A DNA stretch of 5,255 nt, taken from the NCBI GenBank assembly GCA_900554095.1, contig USGC01000135.1, positions 1-5,255 of the forward strand. Direction: 5' to 3'. Origin of the DNA: an uncultured bacterium. Its GTDB lineage: Bacteria; Cyanobacteriota; Vampirovibrionia; Gastranaerophilales; Gastranaerophilaceae. Shown in pieces: positions 1-5,255 of this stretch. Each line of letters begins with the position of its first letter. Position 1 is the first letter of the stretch. The translations under genes were made by a program, and so were the position numbers. The notes beneath the pieces were generated by a model, which made no database searches, was not told the origin of the DNA, and saw only the letters and a list, made by a program, of their open reading frames with translations.

Positions 1-1568
1 CCTGTATCAAGATAAGTATAGTTCGCAACTTGATTATATTTTGCCTTATCTTCATAGCCGTTTTGTTTTAAATATTCTTTTGGGAAAATATGATGTACAT
101 CGCCCATAACCGAAATTAAATCAGCAACTTTTGTTGTATTTGAAAATAACGAAGCTTCAGCATTCCACACTTGTGCTGCAATATAGGTATTAAAATATGG
201 ACTACTAATAGAAGAAGTCTCTAAATTCTGTACTAAACCAACTGTCCAAAATGTTTCAGATAATTCAGCTTCTTCAACTTCCCTAAAATATTCCTTGAAC
301 CCCTTGGCTGCTATACTTCTTAAATCTTTATCCATTTGAGACTCAGGAGAGCCTATGTATCTACCTGTCAAAGTTGACATAATAAACCATTTTTGGACAA
401 GACGTTTTACTTCTATTTTATCAATATCTTTTGAATTACTTAGAAGTAAATACAATGTATATGCAAAATCTAAAGTCATTTGAGAATTTAGTAATTTTTC
501 GCTTATAAATCCACAACCTTTTATTGCAAGTACAAAGTTTTTAAAATTATATTCGTTCATGAAATTTTTAACACCTGTTGTTAACTTGGCAAAACTTTCA
601 TCAGCAATTTCTTCTTTGTATGTTCTTGTTTCAAAATCTCTACCTGAAAGCAAACTTACTAAATCACCTAATTTACCTCTACCAAATTTATGCATTAAGC
701 AAACTCTTAACATATCATTATATTCAGGATCATAGATTGCTTCTTTATCATCTTTTAACCATTTTAATAAACCTGCGAATTCAGATTTCATAAATTCATC
801 ATCTGTTGTGGATAATTTTTCATAGAAATTCGGATCGACAGCTAAATGACAGAAATAATCAATAGCCTTTCTTAGAATATTGCCACCATATTTTGAGTCA
901 GCAGCAATTTTTGACATTGCAAAGTCTGCTTCATTCAGACGTTTACCTTGAGAGTTGATTCTTACAAATATTTCAGTAACTTCATTTATATCCAAGTCAG
1001 GAACTAAAATAATTGTACCCATTTGACAAGTCCTGATATCCAATAATTTTTGAATAGCTCTATTTATAACATCACTTGATGTTTCCGGGTTGTTTTGAAT
1101 ATATTCATTTATAAAATTAAATGCATTAAAATCAGGTTTAAAAACTACTGAAATATCTGGGATCCAATTTTTACTTTTTACATGAGCAGGAGTTTGAACG
1201 GCAAAACGTTCTTCATCATCTTTAGCTAAAGGATTAAACGCTATTTTGTATGCTTTTTGTTCGTAGTCCTCTGTTAGAATTTGTTGTCCGGCAAGTGCAG
1301 TCATTAAAGCAGTAACACGTTGCTGTCCATCAATTAATATTTTTGTACCGCCTGCTTCTCTGCCATCTTTTAAGCGTACAGTTGGATTTTGCCATATGAT
1401 TAAATATCCTGTTGGATAACCATTATACAAAGAATCAATTAAATCTCTTACGTTCTTAGGTTTCCAAACAAATGGTCTTTGAATTTCAGGAATAGAAATT
1501 TCCCCGCTATTAATAAAACCTAATATGTTATCTACTGAATATTGTGCAACAGAATATTTGTTAACCAT
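1..1568 (-). CDS. DUF262 / HNH (DUF1524-like) protein, GmrSD-type, 3' end beyond window
   Basis: I translated this gene by hand from the ATG at 1568-1566. It gives 522 codons with no stop before the window edge, so the C-terminus is missing. AAGGAG at 1580-1575 lies 6 bases before the ATG, which fixes the start. Residues 26-35 read IPEIQRPFVW and residues 80-84 read DGQQR, both hallmarks of DUF262 (the GmrS/ParB-like nucleotide-binding fold). The stretch around residues 201-212 (FVRINSQGKRLN) is also typical. A helical middle leads to DVHHIFPKEYL from residue 490, the HNH-type nuclease motif of DUF1524/GmrD-like domains, followed by an Asn-rich NQVANYTYLD segment. Known relatives are NTP-dependent nucleases that restrict phage with modified DNA, and other DUF262 defence proteins. 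The substrate here is unknown. The gene follows the helix-turn-helix gene by 44 bases on the same strand, so it may be co-transcribed and may be transposon cargo. Family assignment is firm; role in defence is inferred. Confidence 0.9.
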   Translation of the reverse strand, partial: MVNKYSVAQYSVDNILGFINSGEISIPEIQRPFVWKPKNVRDLIDSLYNGYPTGYLIIWQNPTVRLKDGREAGGTKILIDGQQRVTALMTALAGQQILTEDYEQKAYKIAFNPLAKDDEERFAVQTPAHVKSKNWIPDISVVFKPDFNAFNFINEYIQNNPETSSDVINRAIQKLLDIRTCQMGTIILVPDLDINEVTEIFVRINSQGKRLNEADFAMSKIAADSKYGGNILRKAIDYFCHLAVDPNFYEKLSTTDDEFMKSEFAGLLKWLKDDKEAIYDPEYNDMLRVCLMHKFGRGKLGDLVSLLSGRDFETRTYKEEIADESFAKLTTGVKNFMNEYNFKNFVLAIKGCGFISEKLLNSQMTLDFAYTLYLLLSNSKDIDKIEVKRLVQKWFIMSTLTGRYIGSPESQMDKDLRSIAAKGFKEYFREVEEAELSETFWTVGLVQNLETSSISSPYFNTYIAAQVWNAEASLFSNTTKVADLISVMGDVHHIFPKEYLKQNGYEDKAKYNQVANYTYLDT

Positions 1569-1612
1569 ATTTCACTCCTTTTCTACAAGCATAGCACAAA
1601 AATCTGCAGGAA

Positions 1613-2011
1613 TTATTCTATACCTAAAATTTCACGCTCGATTTGGCGGATGAAGTCTGGGGAAAGTTCGGTTTTTATTCGGGGTGTTTCGTTTTGAGTA
1701 TTGTTTTCTTTCAAATCTGGGAGTAAGTTCAAAATATTCACAAGGGAATAATATTCTGCTTGGCTTATCTGGATGTTGGATTTATTACTATTTACAATTT
1801 TATCCATAAGTTTCTGGGCAAACTTTTGCAAATCTTCTTTGAACTGGAATTTATCATACATTGATTCTTTTCGCTTTTTATCCCAACCATATTGCTTTTT
1901 CCAATAAAACAAAGTTCTTTTGGCAATCCCAAGTTCTAAAGAGATTTCACTAACAGTCGAACCTTTTAAATACATTTGCTCTGCTTGTTTAAATAATTTC
2001 ATTTTACTCAT
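1613..2011 (-). CDS. small helix-turn-helix protein, DUF1804 / small-terminase-like
   Basis: This 132-residue protein is the fourth gene of the transposition block. Its ATG overlaps the stop of the upstream gene by one base (TAATG), and GAGGG at 2022-2018 lies 6 bases before it, so coupled translation is likely. Residues 10-40 (AEQMYLKGSTVSEISLELG, then IAKRTLFYWKK) form a clear helix-turn-helix with the TLFYWKKQYGWDKKR ending common in phage small-terminase and transposase-type HTH proteins. The middle (55-100) looks helical, and the C-terminus ends in LSPDFIRQIEREILGIE. This layout resembles the DUF1804 proteins of Mu-like phages, which precede the large terminase subunit. No large terminase gene follows here, so a packaging role is doubtful. 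A DNA-binding accessory or regulatory role in transposition is the alternative. HTH call is confident; the DUF1804 relationship is from memory of the family and is moderate. Confidence 0.7.
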   Translation of the reverse strand: MSKMKLFKQAEQMYLKGSTVSEISLELGIAKRTLFYWKKQYGWDKKRKESMYDKFQFKEDLQKFAQKLMDKIVNSNKSNIQISQAEYYSLVNILNLLPDLKENNTQNETPRIKTELSPDFIRQIEREILGIE

Positions 2012-2571
2012 TAAAATCCCTCAAAAATTAAATTTTCTATCCCAAAATGGTTTTTATCCTGCACTTTTTTAACCTGATAAACACACGTTCTGTCAATCAC
2101 TCCAAGGTGTTGAAAATACCTTATCAACTGGTTTAGAAGTGCCATTGTGTTTTTAATTCTGCGGGGCTTCAGGCGTCTTAATTCGCAGACTTTAAAAAGT
2201 TCTTTTATCGACTCAATATCAATTTCATGCAGGTAATAGCAGTTTATAAACGGTATAATATTGAAATTAAAAATCGCGTTATAGTTTCTATAAGTCTCGA
2301 ATTTGCAGTATTTTTCAACATGATTTTTCATAAAATATTCTTTTGCATCTTCTATACTAATTTTTAGGTGTTTATTCTTTAGCGGGCTGAATATTTCATA
2401 ATTTTCACCTGTCTTTGTTTCTTCATTGTATTTGTAAATCCCGTTTTCAAAAAGTATTTTATTGCTGTTCAAAAGCTGTTCAAGTTTTGTTTTACAATCG
2501 CATTCTGCTATCAATTCAATATCATCAAGGGTAAATTCTTTTAATCTTTTTGCTAATTTTTCAATGTTCAT
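2011..2571 (-). CDS. protein with tyrosine-recombinase-type core-binding (SAM-like) domain, no catalytic domain
   Basis: This 186-residue protein starts inside the end of the ATPase gene (ATGA, four-base overlap 2568-2571). GGAG at 2583-2580 lies 8 bases before the ATG, which supports this start and translational coupling. Residues 1-50 look like a small winged helix (FTLDDIELIAE helix, then a hairpin around ILFENGIYKYN). Residues 74-165 follow the pattern of the N-terminal SAM-like core-binding domain of phage integrases: a helix with ETYRNYNAIFNFNIIPFI, then HEIDIESIKELF, then RRIKNTMALLNQLIRYFQHLGVI. The catalytic half of a tyrosine recombinase (Arg...HxxR...Tyr) is absent, and the protein ends about 20 residues after this domain. 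Cysteines 24, 26, 111, 129 and 163 do not make a TniQ-like zinc finger. Its position directly after the transposase and ATPase suggests a DNA-binding or target-choosing partner. That role is inference, and the fold call is by pattern only. Confidence 0.75.
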   Translation of the reverse strand: MNIEKLAKRLKEFTLDDIELIAECDCKTKLEQLLNSNKILFENGIYKYNEETKTGENYEIFSPLKNKHLKISIEDAKEYFMKNHVEKYCKFETYRNYNAIFNFNIIPFINCYYLHEIDIESIKELFKVCELRRLKPRRIKNTMALLNQLIRYFQHLGVIDRTCVYQVKKVQDKNHFGIENLIFEGF

Positions 2572-3248
2572 ATAATTTGCTCCATAACTTCTTTTGTAAT
2601 TTCTTCTAAATTATTTTCTTTTGCAAAACTTTCAAGTTTGCTTATAAGCTGTACTATTTGTCTGAACCTATTGTATTTTTTGTGGATATATTCTATCGAA
2701 TCAGGCGTAAACGGTATTTCAGAGAGTTGGCTAAAAATTTGACTCAAATCTTCTATTTCAAAGGTTTCAAATTTTACAATCTCACTAAATCTGTCATACA
2801 GATGCTTGTATCTTTCAAGTTTTCTAAGAGCCAAGCCCATCCCGACAAAGATTATCGGGCAATCGGTTTTATCGTGGATATCTCTTAGGGTCTCGACACT
2901 TTTGTAATTGTTCATCAGGTAGTCGATTTCATCTACAAAAATAATTTTGGGCTTTTGAATAAGTTTGCTAATCACGACATTAAAGTTGTCTGAGGTCAAA
3001 TACCGAGGAAGTTCGTCCATTTCTCTAACAATTTCTTCAACTAGCCACCTGCTTGTCATAAGGTTTGAGGCTCGAATGTAAATCCCGTCATATTTGCAGG
3101 CGAGCCAAAGTGCCGTTTGTGATTTTCCAAGCCCCGGCTCGCCATATATAAGTCCCATTTTAGGAATGTTTTTTGGTTTGCTTTTTAGAGCTTCAACTAA
3201 ACCTATAAAATTCCTTACATTTCGAGTTTTTATAAAGATTTTTTTCAT
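2568..3248 (-). CDS. AAA+ ATPase, MuB/TnsC/IstB-like transposition regulator
   Basis: This 226-residue protein has a complete AAA+ core. Walker A is GEPGLGKS at residues 36-43, Walker B is IIFVDEIDYL at 102-111 (Asp106, Glu107), a sensor-1-like strand PIIFVGMG is at 131-138, and YDRF near 151-154 is a likely arginine finger. A small helical lid follows (about 165-226). In Mu, Tn7 and Tn5053-type elements such ATPases form filaments or rings on target DNA, stimulate the DDE transposase and give target immunity. It is shorter than MuB (about 312 residues) because the N-terminal DNA-binding HTH domain is missing, so it is essentially a bare AAA+ module. The start has AAAGGA at 3258-3253, 4 bases upstream. 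It follows the transposase gene after 68 bases and overlaps the next gene by 4 bases. AAA+ and transposon context are firm; whether it is closer to MuB or to TnsC/TniB cannot be settled by eye. Confidence 0.92.
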   Translation of the reverse strand: MKKIFIKTRNVRNFIGLVEALKSKPKNIPKMGLIYGEPGLGKSQTALWLACKYDGIYIRASNLMTSRWLVEEIVREMDELPRYLTSDNFNVVISKLIQKPKIIFVDEIDYLMNNYKSVETLRDIHDKTDCPIIFVGMGLALRKLERYKHLYDRFSEIVKFETFEIEDLSQIFSQLSEIPFTPDSIEYIHKKYNRFRQIVQLISKLESFAKENNLEEITKEVMEQII

Positions 3249-3278
3249 TTTATCCTTTCTTGGTTGCTTGCAATAAAC

Positions 3279-3301
3279 GGGTATGGCTTCGCCTTAGACC
3301 C
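3279..3301 (-). other. small stem-loop between transposase and ATPase genes
   Basis: On the transcript strand GGGT (3301-3298) pairs with ACCC (3282-3279), and GGC (3293-3291) pairs with GCC (3287-3285) around a GAA loop, with an asymmetric internal bulge. The 68-base gap is the only sizeable spacer in an otherwise overlapping operon. No U-run follows, so it is not a standard terminator. It might tune the transposase-to-ATPase ratio or protect a processed mRNA end, but it could be a chance or dispersed repeat. Confidence 0.3.
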
Positions 3302-3316
3302 ACTGCTTTCAATCCG

Positions 3317-5074
3317 CTATTCATATAAAAGTTTGTACTCCTTTGTTTGTTTAAATTCTGCAATCCAAGTGTCGCTTGGGTTATGTTTTATTAAATATTC
3401 GTACTTTTCTGAATTGTTTTTGAAAATCGGGAGTGATTTTTCCCCGTTGTTTATTTTTTGAACACCATTTGAACGAAGTTTGAACTCTTTTTGAAAATTG
3501 TTAGAATTTCCCATTTCTTCTTGGTTCGACCTTGCTTCAATAAGTTTTATTTCATCATTAGTCAATAAATTTTTAACCGAGTTTATAGTTTTTCTTTTCA
3601 GTTTTTGTTGTTTTTGAATTTTTTGTTTGTAATCCTCTAAATCCTCAACCGTTCCTAAAATCTTTGCCATCGGGTGAGTTTCAGTTACTCGCTCTGCGGT
3701 GCATAAGTATTCACCTTTCGGGGTAAAAACTTTCACATTAGTTAGATCAAACAGGTTGTATTTTACTAAAACTTTCCCTCTCAGTCCGTATAGTCTTTCG
3801 TCAAAATAGTCGCAGTTCAAGAACCTTACGCCGTTTCGTTGAATTGTTTTGACTTCAGTTGTCAGCATCAAATCGTCAAGCAAGTTTTTATCAATATTCT
3901 GTTTTTTATGATTTTCCAAAACCTCTGCGATTGTCAAATTCGGTGCATTTGTACAGGGCTGAGAGTTCTTGAACTTAAGCCACATATCAATCATTTTGAT
4001 TGTTTCTTCTATTGTAGGGATATAATCATAATGCAGGTTTGAGTGGAATTTTTCGTTTCGTTTCAAGTATGCGGGTTTGTTGTTAATTGATGAACCAACA
4101 TAGCTTGGCATAAGTTTTTCAAAGCCTTCTTGAAATTCTTTAAAGAACCTCTCAATAACTTTTGACCTTGCGTTATAAGGTCTTGCAAATACCGTTTCAA
4201 TCCCGAGTTTTGCATAAAGCCCATAAAATCCTAATTCACCAAATCCTTTATCATCTGTAAAGTATTTTGCTCTAAATGCTCTGCCGTTATCTTGATAGAT
4301 AATTTTCGGTATCATATCGAGGTTTATTATTGCGTTTCTTAGGGCACTTGCAATACATTGGGTGTTTTCTTCAAGCATAATTTCGTACCCGACCAGTGCT
4401 GTTGATTTCCAGTCTAAAAATCCGACTAAAGTCGCCCGACAAGGCTTGCCCGTAAACGGATTAATCACCTGAAACGCCAGTTTGTGCCCGTCTGCGACTA
4501 AAATATCCCCGACATCAAGCAGGCTCGCATCCCTTTTAATATAAGGCTCGACCTTGTCTGAAAGTGCTTTTTCACCGTCTCGAGCAAGCACCCATTTGTC
4601 GTAATTATTGTCCTTAAACCATTTTGCATAGCGTCTAAATGTAATATCTGCAGGGATAAAACTTTGACCTTGCTCTTTTAATTTATATTTGGTTAGAGTA
4701 ATTGCTTTTCCGATAGAAATTCTATTTGGGTGCAAAAGCAATCCCATAAATATTTTGATTTCTTCATCTGTTAGACATGTTCTGTATTCATTCACAGAAA
4801 CGTATTTGTAATTAGGGATTAATCTTGTGTAATCCTCTGTACCGTCTAAACTGGCTTTCCAGCGATGCAGGCTTCCTCGTGAGATTTTACCTAAAACACT
4901 GAAAAGGTAAGAATCTGAACTGTTATGCAGTTTGACAAAATCATAGTCTGCTTGAAGTTTGTTGACTGCTTTACGGCGAAATTCTTGCCATTTGCGGATT
5001 AAATCAAGTTTTGCAAGAGCGTTTTGTTTTGCCTTCTCTGGGGTGTATTTGATTGTCTCAACTTGGTTTTCCAT
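3317..5074 (-). CDS. MuA-type DDE transposase (585 aa)
   Basis: The protein cuts and joins transposon ends. Numbering is from the preferred ATG at 5074. Residues 54-74 form a helix-turn-helix (SDSYLFSVLGKISRGSLHRW). Residues 135-185 resemble the MuA end-binding region (DITFRRYAKWFKD, then LARDGEKALSDK). The RNase H-fold core starts at GDILVADGH. The catalytic triad is Asp195 (VADGH), Asp262 (YQDNGRAF) and Glu308 (ARSKVIERFF). The Asp-Asp spacing of 67 equals that of MuA (269 to 336), while the Asp-Glu spacing is 46 against 56. A beta-rich C-terminal Mu-transposase domain covers about 404-480, then a basic coiled stretch (KQKIQKQQKLKRK) and a charged tail that by analogy contacts the ATPase. 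An ATG at 5110 would add 12 residues, but it has only a weak GAG site. The 5074 start has AAGGA at 5089-5085, and 5110 lies only 20 bases from the presumed element end. No frameshift is seen, so the enzyme looks active. Relation to MuA rather than TnsB is judged from motifs. Confidence 0.93.
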   Translation of the reverse strand: MENQVETIKYTPEKAKQNALAKLDLIRKWQEFRRKAVNKLQADYDFVKLHNSSDSYLFSVLGKISRGSLHRWKASLDGTEDYTRLIPNYKYVSVNEYRTCLTDEEIKIFMGLLLHPNRISIGKAITLTKYKLKEQGQSFIPADITFRRYAKWFKDNNYDKWVLARDGEKALSDKVEPYIKRDASLLDVGDILVADGHKLAFQVINPFTGKPCRATLVGFLDWKSTALVGYEIMLEENTQCIASALRNAIINLDMIPKIIYQDNGRAFRAKYFTDDKGFGELGFYGLYAKLGIETVFARPYNARSKVIERFFKEFQEGFEKLMPSYVGSSINNKPAYLKRNEKFHSNLHYDYIPTIEETIKMIDMWLKFKNSQPCTNAPNLTIAEVLENHKKQNIDKNLLDDLMLTTEVKTIQRNGVRFLNCDYFDERLYGLRGKVLVKYNLFDLTNVKVFTPKGEYLCTAERVTETHPMAKILGTVEDLEDYKQKIQKQQKLKRKTINSVKNLLTNDEIKLIEARSNQEEMGNSNNFQKEFKLRSNGVQKINNGEKSLPIFKNNSEKYEYLIKHNPSDTWIAEFKQTKEYKLLYE

Positions 5075-5084
5075 TGTCTCAAAA
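5052..5084 (+). repeat. two direct copies of ATTGTCTCAA, probable transposase-binding sites
   Basis: ATTGTCTCAA occurs at 5052-5061 and again at 5073-5082, exactly 21 bases apart (two helical turns). The second copy continues to TGTCTCAAAA, the exact inverse of the terminal sequence at 5121-5130. Mu and Tn7 ends carry several short transposase-binding sites in this way. The copies overlap the first codons of the transposase, so binding could also repress its expression. The full-length motif with the flanking AA was not found elsewhere in the window. Confidence 0.5.
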
Positions 5085-5108
5085 TCCTTGTAATGCTTTG
5101 TGCAACAC

Positions 5109-5138
5109 ATTAATCACTCGTTTTGAGACAGAAGTCAA
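5109..5138 (-). promoter_or_regulatory. possible junction promoter for the transposase operon
   Basis: On the minus strand TTGACT (5138-5133) matches a sigma-70 -35 box. ATTAAT (5114-5109) matches four of six -10 positions, with an 18-base spacer. The start of transcription would fall near 5102, which leaves AAGGA at 5089-5085 and the ATG at 5074 in the transcript but removes the ATG at 5110. The -35 box lies outside the presumed element end, so promoter strength would depend on the insertion site. The -10 box is weak. Confidence 0.35.
5121..5130 (-). repeat. candidate transposon terminal sequence TGTCTCAAAA
   Basis: Read inward on the minus strand the presumed end is TGTCTCAAAACG, then AGTGATTAAT. 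It starts with the TGT typical of Mu/Tn7/Tn5053 family ends, and the same ten bases recur in inverted orientation at 5075-5084. The outside neighbour, GAAGT at 5131-5135, would be the five-base target duplication if these elements behave like Mu and Tn7. The partner end is not in the window, so the exact boundary is not proved. Confidence 0.5.
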
Positions 5139-5166
5139 GTGGGGGTAAATATAAATATAAAAAATA

Positions 5167-5255
5167 TTATTTCCAGTAAACTTTGAAATTTTCAATTTCT
5201 TCAAGAGTTTTGTGATAATCTCCCTTAAAACAAATAGTTCTATCGTCAATGTAAA
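5167..5255 (-). CDS. C-terminal end of an unidentified flanking gene, HAD-phosphatase-like tail
   Basis: The open frame entering from the right edge gives 28 codons ending in TAA at 5169-5167. It begins YIDDRTICFKGDYHKTL and ends ENFKVYWK. The acidic IDDR motif followed by an aromatic-rich short tail resembles the C-terminus of small HAD-like phosphatases and nucleotidases found in phages and gut bacteria. The frame is too short to be sure, and the start lies outside the window. It is intact at its stop codon and lies outside the presumed transposon end, so it is probably resident DNA next to which the element inserted. No strong terminator hairpin follows, so read-through into the element is possible. 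Confidence 0.45.
   Translation of the reverse strand, partial: YIDDRTICFKGDYHKTLEEIENFKVYWK

Larger units (their letters stand above)
1613..5130 (-). mobile_element. Mu/Tn7-like transposon or reduced Mu-like prophage, one end plus core genes (minimum extent)
   Basis: Four tightly packed co-directional genes (DDE transposase, AAA+ ATPase and two small DNA-binding proteins) begin just inside a candidate TGT-type end at 5130. Mu, Tn7 and Tn5053 elements all have ends starting TG/TGT and place the transposase and ATPase genes together near one end. The minimum extent stops at the fourth gene. The true element probably runs past position 1 and includes the DUF262-HNH gene, because no matching opposite end is visible between 1 and 1612. 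No phage structural genes, Mu-type repressor or zinc-finger TniQ are seen. Confidence 0.75.

Noticed and set aside
335..344. TTTGAGACTC, a partial match to the terminal motif, considered as the other transposon end
   Set aside because: It lies inside the intact DUF262-HNH reading frame, lacks the final CA and has no companion copies.
578..793. Open frame on the plus strand
   Set aside because: It lies entirely antisense to the DUF262-HNH gene, has a low-complexity Leu/Tyr-rich translation and no ribosome binding site worth noting.
2011..2571. Considered as a TniQ/TnsD-like zinc-finger targeting protein
   Set aside because: Its five cysteines are scattered and no CxxC/CxxH pairs are present.
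2658..2888. Open frame on the plus strand
   Set aside because: It is antisense to the AAA+ ATPase gene, which has clear motifs; no coding support.
3094..3461. Two overlapping short plus-strand open frames (3094-3276 and 3264-3461)
   Set aside because: Both are antisense to the ATPase and transposase genes; hydrophobic runs are explained by reversed AT-rich codons.
3839..4042. Open frame on the plus strand
   Set aside because: It is antisense to the transposase C-terminal domain and shows no recognisable protein pattern.
1..5255. CRISPR array, tRNA or other RNA gene
   Set aside because: No regularly spaced direct repeats and no cloverleaf-like stretch with a T-loop motif were seen on either strand.

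Overview
The window is AT-rich (roughly one third G+C by eye). Its genes use short intergenic gaps, ATGA/TAATG overlaps and AGGAG-type ribosome binding sites, so it is bacterial DNA. A low-GC gut-type bacterium (Bacillota, or a Gastranaerophilales-like lineage) would fit, but nothing here fixes the taxon. Every gene I can support is on the minus strand, so transcription runs from 5255 towards 1.

Layout in the direction of transcription. (1) 5255-5167: the last 28 codons of a gene that starts outside the window, probably host chromosome. (2) 5166-5075: an intergenic strip with a candidate transposon end at 5130 (TGTCTCAAAA reading inward), two further copies of the TGTCTCAA motif just inside, and a possible promoter spanning the junction. 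(3) 5074-1613: a compact four-gene block. It encodes a MuA-type DDE transposase, a MuB/TnsC-like AAA+ ATPase, a 186-residue protein resembling the DNA-binding half of a tyrosine recombinase without its catalytic half, and a 132-residue helix-turn-helix protein resembling DUF1804/small-terminase proteins of Mu-like phages. (4) 1568-1: a DUF262 + HNH (DUF1524-like) protein of the GmrSD type, cut off by the window edge just after its HHIFP nuclease motif.

The simplest reading is one end of a Mu/Tn7-like transposon, or a strongly reduced Mu-like prophage. The transposase and ATPase would form the transposition core and the two small DNA-binding proteins would be accessory or targeting factors. 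A DUF262-HNH anti-phage protein would be cargo immediately behind the machinery. No zinc-finger TniQ, Mu-type repressor, phage structural gene, CRISPR array or RNA gene is visible. The opposite end is not in the window, so the cargo assignment is an inference.
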